This document shows, one piece after another, positions 1 to 6,944 of a stretch of 8,065 nt of DNA (within the stretch, counting starts at the first letter, position 1; each line of letters begins with the position of its first letter). The position numbers were made by a program, and so were the translations under genes. The DNA is taken from assembly GCA_029060585.1 (NCBI GenBank), contig JAIDTS010000343.1:1-8065 (forward strand), read 5' to 3'. The notes beneath the pieces were generated by a model. It was not told where the DNA came from, did no database searches, and worked only from the letters and a program-made list of their open reading frames with translations. The DNA is from Muribaculaceae bacterium. GTDB taxonomy: Bacteria; Bacteroidota; Bacteroidia; Bacteroidales; Muribaculaceae.

Positions 1-592
1 GCACCAGTATGACGTCGACACCGAGACCGTAATCGGTTTCCTCAAGGCTCACGGTCTTGAGAAAGACTTCAAGGTAAACATCGAGGTAAACCACGCTACC
101 CTCGCAGGCCATACTTTCGAGCATGAGCTCGCAGTAGCTGTCGACAACGGCATGCTCGGTAGCATCGACGCTAACCGCGGCGACTATCAGAACGGCTGGG
201 ATACCGACCAGTTCCCCATCGACAACTACGAACTCACCCAGGCTATGATGCAGATCATCCGCAACGGCGGCCTCGGCAACGGCGGTACGAACTTCGACGC
301 AAAGACCCGTCGTAACTCCACCGACCTCGAGGATATCTTCATCGCACACATCGCCGGTATGGACGCTATGGCCCGCGCTCTTGAATGCGCTGCCAACGTT
401 CTCGAGAAGTCTCCCTACAAGAAGATGCTCGCTGACCGTTACGCTTCTTTCGACAGTGGTAAGGGTAAGGAATTCGAGGAAGGCAAGCTCACTCTCGAGC
501 AGCTCGCTGAGATCGGCCGCGAGGTTAACGAGCCCGCTCAGACTTCCGGCAAGCAGGAACTCTACGAGGCTATCATCAACATGTACGCCTGA
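1..592 (+). CDS. xylA: Xylose isomerase, C-terminal part (5' end outside window)
   Basis: Converts D-xylose to D-xylulose in the cytoplasm, the entry step into the pentose phosphate pathway. The reading frame starts at base 2 and gives 196 residues before a TGA at 590-592; class II xylose isomerases are about 440 residues, so over half is missing upstream. Six metal-ligand positions of the E. coli-type enzyme can be placed with exact family spacing: Glu (83-85) and His (92-94) in IEVNH, Asp (167-169) in SIDANRGD, two Asp (200-202, 206-208) in GWDTDQFP, and Asp (296-298) in NFDAKTRR. Codon use is strongly biased: all 12 isoleucines are ATC, unlike the hydrolase genes downstream, which suggests high expression. 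A terminator-like hairpin follows 54 bp after the stop. It sits just upstream of xylan-degrading enzymes, which fits its metabolic job. The ATG at 152 is internal, not a start. Identification is very secure. Confidence 0.97.
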   Translation, partial: HQYDVDTETVIGFLKAHGLEKDFKVNIEVNHATLAGHTFEHELAVAVDNGMLGSIDANRGDYQNGWDTDQFPIDNYELTQAMMQIIRNGGLGNGGTNFDAKTRRNSTDLEDIFIAHIAGMDAMARALECAANVLEKSPYKKMLADRYASFDSGKGKEFEEGKLTLEQLAEIGREVNEPAQTSGKQELYEAIINMYA

Positions 593-612
593 TCACGGAT
601 ATCCTGCAACGC

Positions 613-640
613 AAAACGTTAAACGTAAAACGTACAACGC
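613..640. repeat. Four imperfect 7-bp tandem repeats (AAAACGT-like)
   Basis: Between the xylA stop and the terminator hairpin the sequence reads as heptamers AAAACGT, TAAACGT, AAAACGT, ACAACGC. The first three differ by one base at most and the fourth is more diverged. A regulator operator or simple low-complexity drift would both explain it; no function is claimed. Confidence 0.5.
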
Positions 641-646
641 AACAAA

Positions 647-677
647 GGGAAGGCAGCCACCTGCCTTCCCATTTTTT
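647..677 (+). terminator. Rho-independent terminator after xylA
   Basis: A perfect 10-bp stem (GGGAAGGCAG at 647-656 with CTGCCTTCCC at 661-670) closes a 4-base loop CCAC. It is followed after one A by six T (672-677), the classic intrinsic terminator form. It lies 54 bp past the xylA stop and 32 bp before the aguA ATG, so it either ends the xylA transcript or attenuates readthrough into aguA. Confidence 0.9.
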
Positions 678-709
678 CAATCAATAATCCTTATCATGCC
701 CTGTGCATC

Positions 710-2713
710 ATGAAACACGCATTCCTCACATCCTTAGCCCTGGCTGTAGTCTTCTCCGCCTTCCCCGAACGCGTGGACTCACGGCTATGGCTACCATCTT
801 CTGGCGACTCTTCATGCGAGGTGACATACAAAGGTAAAAACAACATTGCCCTTAATGCTGCCGGGATCCTCTCAGATTATGCTCCCGACGACTTCTTCAA
901 GAAAATCAATCTTATTGAAAAGAAACAAGGCTACAATAATCCTGAAGCCTTCACAATATCAATTGACAGTATCGACCGATCCGTGACTGTCACCTCACCC
1001 TCAGGTCAGGGACTACTCTACGGTGCGCTATCCCTCTATCGTCCAGCCTCGTGCTACGACAGGACAGACTCACCACGGCACTCACTGAGAATACTCAACC
1101 ACTGGGACAACCTCGACGGAACGATAGAAAGAGGATACGCGGGGAAGAGCATCTGGAACTGGGACTCACCTCTGACTGACGAACAGAAATCACTTTATAA
1201 GAAATACGCCCTTGCTAATGCTATGGCAGGAATCAACGGGACTGTCCTCAACAATGTCAATGCCTCGCCGAATATGCTTACTCCTGAAATACTCAACAGG
1301 GTAGCGGAAATAGCCGACATACTTCGTCCCTATGGCATGAGGGTCTATCTTTCCGTTAATTTCGCTTCGCCAAGCGTGATCGGAGGCCTTGAGACTGCTG
1401 ATCCATTGAATAAGGAAGTTGCTAAATGGTGGCAAGAGAAAACCAAGGAGATTTATAAGCTCATCCCTGACTTCGGAGGTTTCCTCGTGAAGGCCAACAG
1501 CGAGGGACAACCCGGGCCCTGCGACTTCGGACGCACTCATGCCGATGGAGCCAATATGCTTGCAAAGGCTATGAAGCCTTACGGGGGAATCGTTATGTGG
1601 CGGGCTTTCGTCTACTCCCCCTCCGATCCCGATCGTGCGAAGCAGGCATATGTAGAGTTCAATCCCCTTGACGGAAAGTTTGACGATAATGTGATGGTGC
1701 AAGTGAAGAATGGTCCTGTAGACTTCCAGCCACGCGAACCATACAGCCCTCTTTTCGACGGAATGAAGAAGACCCCTCTCATAGCCGAGCTCCAGATCAC
1801 ACAGGAATATCTGGGCCACGCGAATCATTTGGCATATCTGGCCCCAATGTGGGAGGAATTCTTTGAGGAAGCACCGTCCGAGAATATCAAGGGTGTGGCC
1901 GGAGTCGCCAATATCGGCGACAACGAGAACCTGACCGGTCATCCCCTTGCTCAGGCGAACTGGTATGCATTCGGACGCCTCGCGTGGGATCCGACTCTGA
2001 AATCCGAGGATATAGTGGAGGAATGGGCAGAAATGACGCCTTGGCTCAACCTCAATGAAGAGACGATGCCGGAGTTCAGTAAGATGATGGGTGAAAGTCG
2101 GGAGCATGTGGTAGACTATATGATGCCCATGGGGCTTCACCACCTATTTGCGTTCGGCCATCACTATGGTCCGCAACCCTGGTGCGATCCCATCGGAGCA
2201 CGTCCTGACTGGTTGCCGAAATACTACCACAGAGCCGACAAAGATGGCATTGGATTTGACAGGACGGTAGCCACCGGAAGCGGTGCGACATCTCAATACC
2301 CCTTGCCGCTCTCGGAGTCTCTTGAGAATGTGGATCAATGTCCTGAAAAATATCTGCTGTGGTTTCACCATCTTGGATGGGACCATAAGCTGCCGACAGG
2401 CGAGACAGTCTGGGAGGCTCTCAATCGCCATTACGATGCGGGAGTTGACGGAGTCGCCGAGATGCGCGAGACATGGCGCGGTATGAAAGACTCAGTGGAT
2501 CCTGAAATATTCTCCGATATAGAAGGACGTCTGCTTACTCAGCATAAGGATGCAATCTGGTGGCGCGACGCATGTCTCGAGTATTTTGGAGATAAAGCCG
2601 GAAAAACTCCTATAAAGCTCTCAATGCACTTGCTCGAGGAGATGATTCCTGTAGAACTCGGTATCGACAACTACACCAACCCATCCAAGCAACTCCTCGA
2701 CTCCAAACGATAA
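710..2713 (+). CDS. aguA: Secreted GH67 alpha-glucuronidase
   Basis: Removes 4-O-methyl-glucuronic or glucuronic acid alpha-1,2-linked to the terminal xylose of xylo-oligosaccharides; it acts on fragments made by xylanases. The 667 residues match the usual length of family GH67. A Sec-type signal peptide covers about residues 1-23, with no lipobox Cys, so export to the periplasm or beyond is expected. The N-terminal domain begins directly after it (RLWLP), followed by the catalytic barrel and the C-terminal helical domain. Catalytic residues can be placed: Glu265 in KANSEGQPGP as acid, and Asp338 (VDFQPREP) with Glu366 (QITQEYLG) as the general-base pair. The spacings of 73 and 28 residues equal those of the Cellvibrio enzyme (E292, D365, E393). 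The 710 ATG is the first ATG in this frame before the mature domain. The next gene begins 5 bp after the stop, indicating an operon. No own promoter was found upstream. A long antisense frame over it is a shadow. Confidence 0.96.
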   Translation: MKHAFLTSLALAVVFSAFPERVDSRLWLPSSGDSSCEVTYKGKNNIALNAAGILSDYAPDDFFKKINLIEKKQGYNNPEAFTISIDSIDRSVTVTSPSGQGLLYGALSLYRPASCYDRTDSPRHSLRILNHWDNLDGTIERGYAGKSIWNWDSPLTDEQKSLYKKYALANAMAGINGTVLNNVNASPNMLTPEILNRVAEIADILRPYGMRVYLSVNFASPSVIGGLETADPLNKEVAKWWQEKTKEIYKLIPDFGGFLVKANSEGQPGPCDFGRTHADGANMLAKAMKPYGGIVMWRAFVYSPSDPDRAKQAYVEFNPLDGKFDDNVMVQVKNGPVDFQPREPYSPLFDGMKKTPLIAELQITQEYLGHANHLAYLAPMWEEFFEEAPSENIKGVAGVANIGDNENLTGHPLAQANWYAFGRLAWDPTLKSEDIVEEWAEMTPWLNLNEETMPEFSKMMGESREHVVDYMMPMGLHHLFAFGHHYGPQPWCDPIGARPDWLPKYYHRADKDGIGFDRTVATGSGATSQYPLPLSESLENVDQCPEKYLLWFHHLGWDHKLPTGETVWEALNRHYDAGVDGVAEMRETWRGMKDSVDPEIFSDIEGRLLTQHKDAIWWRDACLEYFGDKAGKTPIKLSMHLLEEMIPVELGIDNYTNPSKQLLDSKR

Positions 2714-2718
2714 AAAAT

Positions 2719-4323
2719 ATGTTAAGCAGGTTTATTACTGTAGGAGCGTTATCTATGCTGCTGACTCTCCCGGAGGCTTTCGCCGATAGTCCGAGGATTC
2801 CTGACTATCTTATTCTCGGCGGAGAACTGGGCAATTCATCGGCTTCTTCCAAAGAAGATATCCGTACAATTTTCCCAAGACTGAAGGAAATGGGGCTTAA
2901 CACCGTGCTTATGCCAGTTTACTGGGAACTCGTCGAACCATCGGAGGGACATTACGATTTTTCGCTGCTTGACGAAGCTCTTTCCACAGCGAGGCAAAAT
3001 GATTTGAAACTCGTACTCCTTTGGTTTGGAGCATGGAAAAACTCGATGAGCTGCTATGCTCCGGGATGGGTCAAGACTGACGCAAAGCGTTTTCCGAGAG
3101 CCGTGACGGAAGAGGGGAAACCCCTCGAGATTCTAAGTGCATTCAGCGAAAATGTACTTCAAGCCGATCTGAAAGCCTTCAACGCCATGCTCACCCATCT
3201 GAAGGAATCAGATAAGGACGCAACCGTAAGCATGATCCAGATCGAGAACGAGATCGGGATGCTTGAATCACCTCGCGACCATTCTATTCTCGCCAATAAG
3301 GAATACGCGAAAGGCGTTCCTGCGGAATTGGCTCCTAAGTTAGGTATAAGCACTGGTGCCGACTGGAAGGAGACGGCACAGCTGACTGACTACGCCGACG
3401 AAATATTTATGGCATGGAATTATGCAAAATATGTAGAGAATCTTGCCAAAGCAGCCAAAGAAAAACTTCCGAACACACCTCTATATGTCAACGCTGCGCT
3501 CGACAGCCGCGGACGTCGTCCGGGACAATACCCCTCGGCTGGACCAATCGCCAGACTCGGCAACATCTGGAAGACTGGCGCTCCATCGGTCGACTTCATT
3601 TCCCCTGATCTCTACGACCCTCCCTTCGCTCCATGGTTCGCGCAATATGAGTTTCCGGGAAACCCACTCTTCATTCCGGAGATACGCAGATCTACCGACA
3701 GCGGAACCCATGCTTTCTACGCGATAGGAGAACACAACGCTATCGGGTTCAGTCCGTTCTCAATCGAGAACGCATCCGATGCCGAGGCTGCAAGGCTCAA
3801 GGATGCCTATACTCTTCTAAAAAAACTCGCACCATACTGCAACGACAGATTTGAAAGCTACGGACTCCTCTTCGACGGAGAAAACGCAAAGAAAAGCAAG
3901 ACTGTTGAGGGCGACGGTATGAAGACCATATCTTCGCATTTCTTCACACTCCCCTGGGACAGGCGCGCTACCGATGGAAGCAGCTGGCCTGACGGAGGCG
4001 GAATGGTGATAAAACTCGCAAAAGACGAATATCTGATAGCCGGATCAGGATTAGTAGTGAGATGGGAATCCGACGACGAGAAAGGAGAGCAGAAGAAACT
4101 CGGAGAAGACGGATTCATGCTTACGGGAGAATACTCCCAAAATACTGAATGGAATGGCAAGGAGCGTATAGGTATCCTCAGCTGCGATGAAGTCGACATC
4201 AATCCGGATGGTTCATTAAGGGTCATTCGTCGTCTGAACGGCGACGAGACCCATCAGGGCAGACATATCCGCATTGGTGTGGATGACTACAAAGCCCTTC
4301 ATGTAAAGCTCTACCGATATTAA
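2719..4323 (+). CDS. Secreted GH35 beta-galactosidase-like enzyme with DUF5597-type C-terminus
   Basis: A retaining glycosidase of family GH35, most likely removing terminal beta-galactose from a hemicellulose side chain or oligosaccharide. The 534 residues begin with a Sec signal peptide with a good cleavage site after AFA (residues 20-22). The barrel follows; the acid/base is Glu178 in QIENEIG and the nucleophile Glu321 in FIPEIRR. The 143-residue spacing is close to that of Cellvibrio Bgl35A, a xyloglucan-active enzyme of the same subgroup (E205, E349 from memory). Residues from about 360 to the end fit the DUF5597 beta-rich domain attached to this subgroup. The start lies 5 bp after the aguA stop (TAAAAAATATG), so the two genes are very likely co-transcribed. 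No lipobox is seen. Family assignment is secure; the substrate is inferred and could be an arabinoxylan or xyloglucan galactosyl group. Confidence 0.88.
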   Translation: MLSRFITVGALSMLLTLPEAFADSPRIPDYLILGGELGNSSASSKEDIRTIFPRLKEMGLNTVLMPVYWELVEPSEGHYDFSLLDEALSTARQNDLKLVLLWFGAWKNSMSCYAPGWVKTDAKRFPRAVTEEGKPLEILSAFSENVLQADLKAFNAMLTHLKESDKDATVSMIQIENEIGMLESPRDHSILANKEYAKGVPAELAPKLGISTGADWKETAQLTDYADEIFMAWNYAKYVENLAKAAKEKLPNTPLYVNAALDSRGRRPGQYPSAGPIARLGNIWKTGAPSVDFISPDLYDPPFAPWFAQYEFPGNPLFIPEIRRSTDSGTHAFYAIGEHNAIGFSPFSIENASDAEAARLKDAYTLLKKLAPYCNDRFESYGLLFDGENAKKSKTVEGDGMKTISSHFFTLPWDRRATDGSSWPDGGGMVIKLAKDEYLIAGSGLVVRWESDDEKGEQKKLGEDGFMLTGEYSQNTEWNGKERIGILSCDEVDINPDGSLRVIRRLNGDETHQGRHIRIGVDDYKALHVKLYRY

Positions 4324-4342
4324 ACTATGATATATTAAACTT

Positions 4343-4371
4343 TAAGGGACGCCATCATCAGGCGTCCCTTA
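4343..4371. terminator. Hairpin between convergent genes, probable bidirectional terminator
   Basis: An 11-bp perfect stem (TAAGGGACGCC at 4343-4353 with its complement at 4361-4371) encloses the loop ATCATCA. It sits 20 bp after the GH35 stop and 23 bp from the stop of the convergent GH10 gene. The tails are only partly T-rich on either strand (ATTAATTTG on +, AAGTTTAAT on -), so termination may be moderate, but position and symmetry favour use by both genes. Confidence 0.75.
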
Positions 4372-4393
4372 TTAATTTGTCATAACGTCAAGA

Positions 4394-6751
4394 TTATTTC
4401 TTCTTTACAACCTTTCCGTTGATTACATAGATTCCGGAAGGAAGATCCGAGAATCTTATTGTGTCGGGATAGCGGAATCCGTTGATGTTGTAGATTCCGG
4501 TCGTTTTAACTGTGCTCAGCTCAGGTGTGAGTTCATCCACGCCGCTGTGGTCTACGCCACCGAGTCCCCTTACGATACCGGCATAGACATGCTTGCGGTA
4601 GAATGTGCCGTTGGTCCAGATTCCTACAGGCGTGTTGGCACGCCATCCGCTATTGGCGGGGGAGTCTGTCGCACACCAGAAGCAGATGCCCCATTGCTGT
4701 TCTGGCGGGATAAGACGGAAATATTCCTTAAGTATCCACTCGAAATAGTCAGCCATGTTGTGGTGCATCTCTTCTGTCATCTCTGAGGTGGGTACATCCC
4801 GGCCGCCGGCATTGACGTAGCCCATGTCGAATTCACTGACGCGTACAAGTTTTCCACTGGCCGCCATCAATTCAAACATTTTTGTGATGGCTTTCTTCTT
4901 GCTGTTCTGGGTGCCGCTGTCCTCATAATAGGAGATATGCATCTGTGTGCCGATGCCGTCGATGTATGTCTCGCCGTCTGCCTCCCATTTGGCTATCCAG
5001 TTGATGAGCGATTTGAGCTTCTTGTTGCCGTCCCAGTCGCTCTCAAGATTGTAGTCGTTGACGAAAAGCTTGATGTCTTCCGGACCGTATTTGCGTGCAT
5101 ACCGGACGGCGCTTCTTACGTATTCAAGGTCGCCCATATGGTCCTGCCAGTAGAATGCGTCGCCTCCAACATCCCAGGTGGCGTCGCCGTTGAATCCCTC
5201 AGAATGCTGTAGTGTGTAGTTGCCTTCGCCGTCGTTGCCGCCGCCGGAGATTGCCTCATTCACTACATCCCAGGCCTTTACCTTGCCTCCGCAGGCATTC
5301 ATCATACCCTTGATCCATTTCTCCATAGCGCCGCAGAGTATTTCGCGCTTCTCATCCTTCGTCAGCGGTGTGCTCTGGGGTACTTTAAGGGAGAATTCAC
5401 TTTCGCCTATCTCTGGGGCGACGATGCCTCCGCTCGCTTTCTTCATTTTGAAAGAGGTAAGGTCATCCCCCTCTATTGATCCGTTGACGAGTCTCTCCGA
5501 TCCTCCTACCTTCAGGCTTATATTGTCGAAATAATAGGTATTGGCATCTGCAAGTTCGCTAAGATTGAATGCGATAGACATACCGCTCTTCGCGAATTTT
5601 CCCTTGATCTCGATCGTCTTCCATTCCGTTCCGAAGTCTATGTTGCCGAAAGCGTTATAATCTACGTAGCTGCCGGGTGAGTTATGGATCTGAGTCGATG
5701 CCTTTGCCGGTTTGTCGGCGCGGACATCAGCTTTGAACACAAAACTCTGGCCCGATGCGAAAGAGGATGAACATACGATCCAGAACTGATTGTCCCATAC
5801 CTCGGAAGTTCTGGCAGAAGCCTCTACCTTTAGGAATCGACGCTTCTCGTCGATCTTCATGGCTCCTATCGTGTCCTCTACCTTTATACTGCGTATGTAG
5901 ATATCGCCTACGAAGTCACCACACTGGAAGAGAAGGAAGGGATTGTTGATTGGGCTGGTGTATGTAACCTCCACTTCCTGCCACTCGGTCGTAAAATTAA
6001 AGTCGGTGTTGCTTCCGCTTCCCCAGTCTCCAAGTTTCGAATGCATGGTGCCGTTCTTGGAGCCCTTGATCTCGTAGACGAACTTATAGGTCTTTCCGGC
6101 CTCTGTAGGAATATTGTCATAGCCTACAAACTGAACATCCCACGAATTCACAATCTTTGTGGTGTGGATATTGAGGCCGTTGGAGTTGGAGAAGTTGAGG
6201 GAGAACCCGAACTGCGACTTATCTCCTGTCCAACCTACATTCTGCTGCGTACGGTAATCTTTTGATCCGATGGTGACATAGACCATCGTGTCGGGATTCT
6301 CAAACGGCTCAGCCGGCTTGTCTTTGATCAGACCTCTGAGCCAGCCGTTGGGTTGCTGGGCGTGCCATGCCAGGGTGTGACCGTAGACGTTTATGCCGGC
6401 CTTCTCGGCGGCGTTGGCATAGTTGGTGACTCTGGTGAAATCCATGTCGCCGTTGTTGTTGACGCAACTCGCCATTTTCATGGCGTTGCCGGCTACGGTC
6501 TCTGTAAAGTTGTCGTTCGTCATTCCCGCTACCGTGGAGTTCCGGAGATATTCATCCACAGTAGTGCCTACGCCGAGACGGAAATTAGGATACTTTTCAT
6601 AGTCGATGTAATTCTTCAGCGGGGCATAGTCCTTAAGATATTCATAGTTCGGGTCCTTGGGATTCCCTTGCTCGTAATTCTTCAGGGACTGTGCCGACGA
6701 AAAGACTACAACCGACAGTACAGTCATTGTCGTTAGTACAGTTTTTTTCAT
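4394..6751 (-). CDS. Secreted GH10 endo-1,4-beta-xylanase with CBM insertion inside the catalytic domain
   Basis: Cleaves internal beta-1,4 bonds of xylan outside the cytoplasm. With the start chosen here it has 785 residues. Signal peptide is about residues 1-20 (cleavage SSA|QS), with no lipobox. The first part of the GH10 barrel spans about 40-145 and contains HTLAWH (125-130). An insertion of about 300 residues holds two beta-sandwich CBM4/22-like modules (about 153-293 and 294-415). The barrel then resumes near 462 with acid/base Glu499 in DVVNEA and nucleophile Glu640 in VRVSEFD. The tail (750-785) has NINGFRY and LPSGIYVINGK followed by Lys residues, resembling degenerate Bacteroidetes sorting tails. 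An in-frame ATG lies 18 codons upstream at 6805, but a -7 promoter element (6782-6789) lies within that extension and the signal peptide begins at 6751, so 6751 is preferred. It is convergent with the GH67-GH35 operon and forms a xylan locus with it. Confidence 0.95.
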   Translation of the reverse strand: MKKTVLTTMTVLSVVVFSSAQSLKNYEQGNPKDPNYEYLKDYAPLKNYIDYEKYPNFRLGVGTTVDEYLRNSTVAGMTNDNFTETVAGNAMKMASCVNNNGDMDFTRVTNYANAAEKAGINVYGHTLAWHAQQPNGWLRGLIKDKPAEPFENPDTMVYVTIGSKDYRTQQNVGWTGDKSQFGFSLNFSNSNGLNIHTTKIVNSWDVQFVGYDNIPTEAGKTYKFVYEIKGSKNGTMHSKLGDWGSGSNTDFNFTTEWQEVEVTYTSPINNPFLLFQCGDFVGDIYIRSIKVEDTIGAMKIDEKRRFLKVEASARTSEVWDNQFWIVCSSSFASGQSFVFKADVRADKPAKASTQIHNSPGSYVDYNAFGNIDFGTEWKTIEIKGKFAKSGMSIAFNLSELADANTYYFDNISLKVGGSERLVNGSIEGDDLTSFKMKKASGGIVAPEIGESEFSLKVPQSTPLTKDEKREILCGAMEKWIKGMMNACGGKVKAWDVVNEAISGGGNDGEGNYTLQHSEGFNGDATWDVGGDAFYWQDHMGDLEYVRSAVRYARKYGPEDIKLFVNDYNLESDWDGNKKLKSLINWIAKWEADGETYIDGIGTQMHISYYEDSGTQNSKKKAITKMFELMAASGKLVRVSEFDMGYVNAGGRDVPTSEMTEEMHHNMADYFEWILKEYFRLIPPEQQWGICFWCATDSPANSGWRANTPVGIWTNGTFYRKHVYAGIVRGLGGVDHSGVDELTPELSTVKTTGIYNINGFRYPDTIRFSDLPSGIYVINGKVVKKK

Positions 6752-6781
6752 GATGATTGCGTTAAAAATCTTTTGCTTCTG

Positions 6782-6789
6782 CAAAGTTA
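6782..6789 (-). promoter_or_regulatory. Bacteroidetes -7 promoter element for the GH10 xylanase
   Basis: Read on the minus strand this is TAACTTTG, a full match to the TAnnTTTG consensus of the Bacteroidetes primary sigma factor. Transcription would start about 7 bases on, near 6775, giving a leader of about 24 nt to the ATG at 6751. The -33 region is weak: the expected TTTG is replaced by an AT-rich stretch with ATGG/TTATTG. A weak -33 could mean that an activator is needed. Confidence 0.65.
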
Positions 6790-6853
6790 TAAATTTTTTC
6801 GACAATAACCATATTTTAGTTTATAAAATATAAGATTTTTCCCGACTTTTTAT

Positions 6854-6861
6854 TAATTTTG
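6854..6861 (+). promoter_or_regulatory. Bacteroidetes -7 promoter element for the PurF-like gene
   Basis: TAATTTTG matches TAnnTTTG exactly and lies in the AT-rich divergent region, 83 bp before the ATG of the PurF-like gene. The expected start of transcription (about 6866-6868) falls at the first base of a stem-loop. The -33 box is poor; only a T-run at 6836-6840 is near the right place. Confidence 0.65.
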
Positions 6862-6866
6862 CATCG

Positions 6867-6908
6867 TGATTCCGGCCAGGAAGGGTCGCACCTTCTCCTA
6901 TGGAATCA
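6867..6908 (+). promoter_or_regulatory. 42-nt stem-loop at the predicted 5' end of the PurF-like mRNA
   Basis: The outer helix pairs TGATTCC (6867-6873) with GGAATCA (6902-6908). An internal loop (GGCC against AT) follows. The inner helix pairs AGGA with TCCT and AGG with CCTT with a bulged C at 6895, closing a loop TCGCA at 6886-6890. The sequence after it (GAAAAATACAGG) has no T-run, so it is not a terminator. It may be a cis-regulatory RNA, a protein-binding leader or an mRNA-stabilising cap. It matches no riboswitch class I can name; pairing was read by eye and not computed. Confidence 0.5.
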
Positions 6909-6944
6909 GAAAAATACAGGTAATAAGCTAAACTTTACAATCTT

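Noticed and set aside
381..713. 110-codon frame overlapping the end of xylA in another frame
   Set aside because: The Ser/Arg/Thr-rich low-complexity translation comes from the biased xylA codons, and it crosses the terminator hairpin.
1190..2143. 317-codon open frame on the minus strand inside aguA
   Set aside because: It lies wholly antisense to a GH67 gene with all catalytic motifs in place; its translation is His/Ile-rich and resembles no family. It is a shadow of codon bias.
6353..6736. 127-codon plus-strand frame opposite the xylanase N-terminal region
   Set aside because: Antisense to the conserved GH10 sequence, no recognisable motif, and no promoter or spacing consistent with a gene.
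6874..6903. Possible small SRP RNA because of a GGAAGGGTCGCA string
   Set aside because: The SRP apical motif needs a C(GGAA)G loop with a GGTC/AGCAGCC asymmetric pairing; here GGAA is part of a helix and the partner strand is absent.
6867..6908. Intrinsic terminator or attenuator in the PurF-like leader
   Set aside because: No T-run follows the stem-loop and no alternative pairing that would form a terminator before the ATG was seen.
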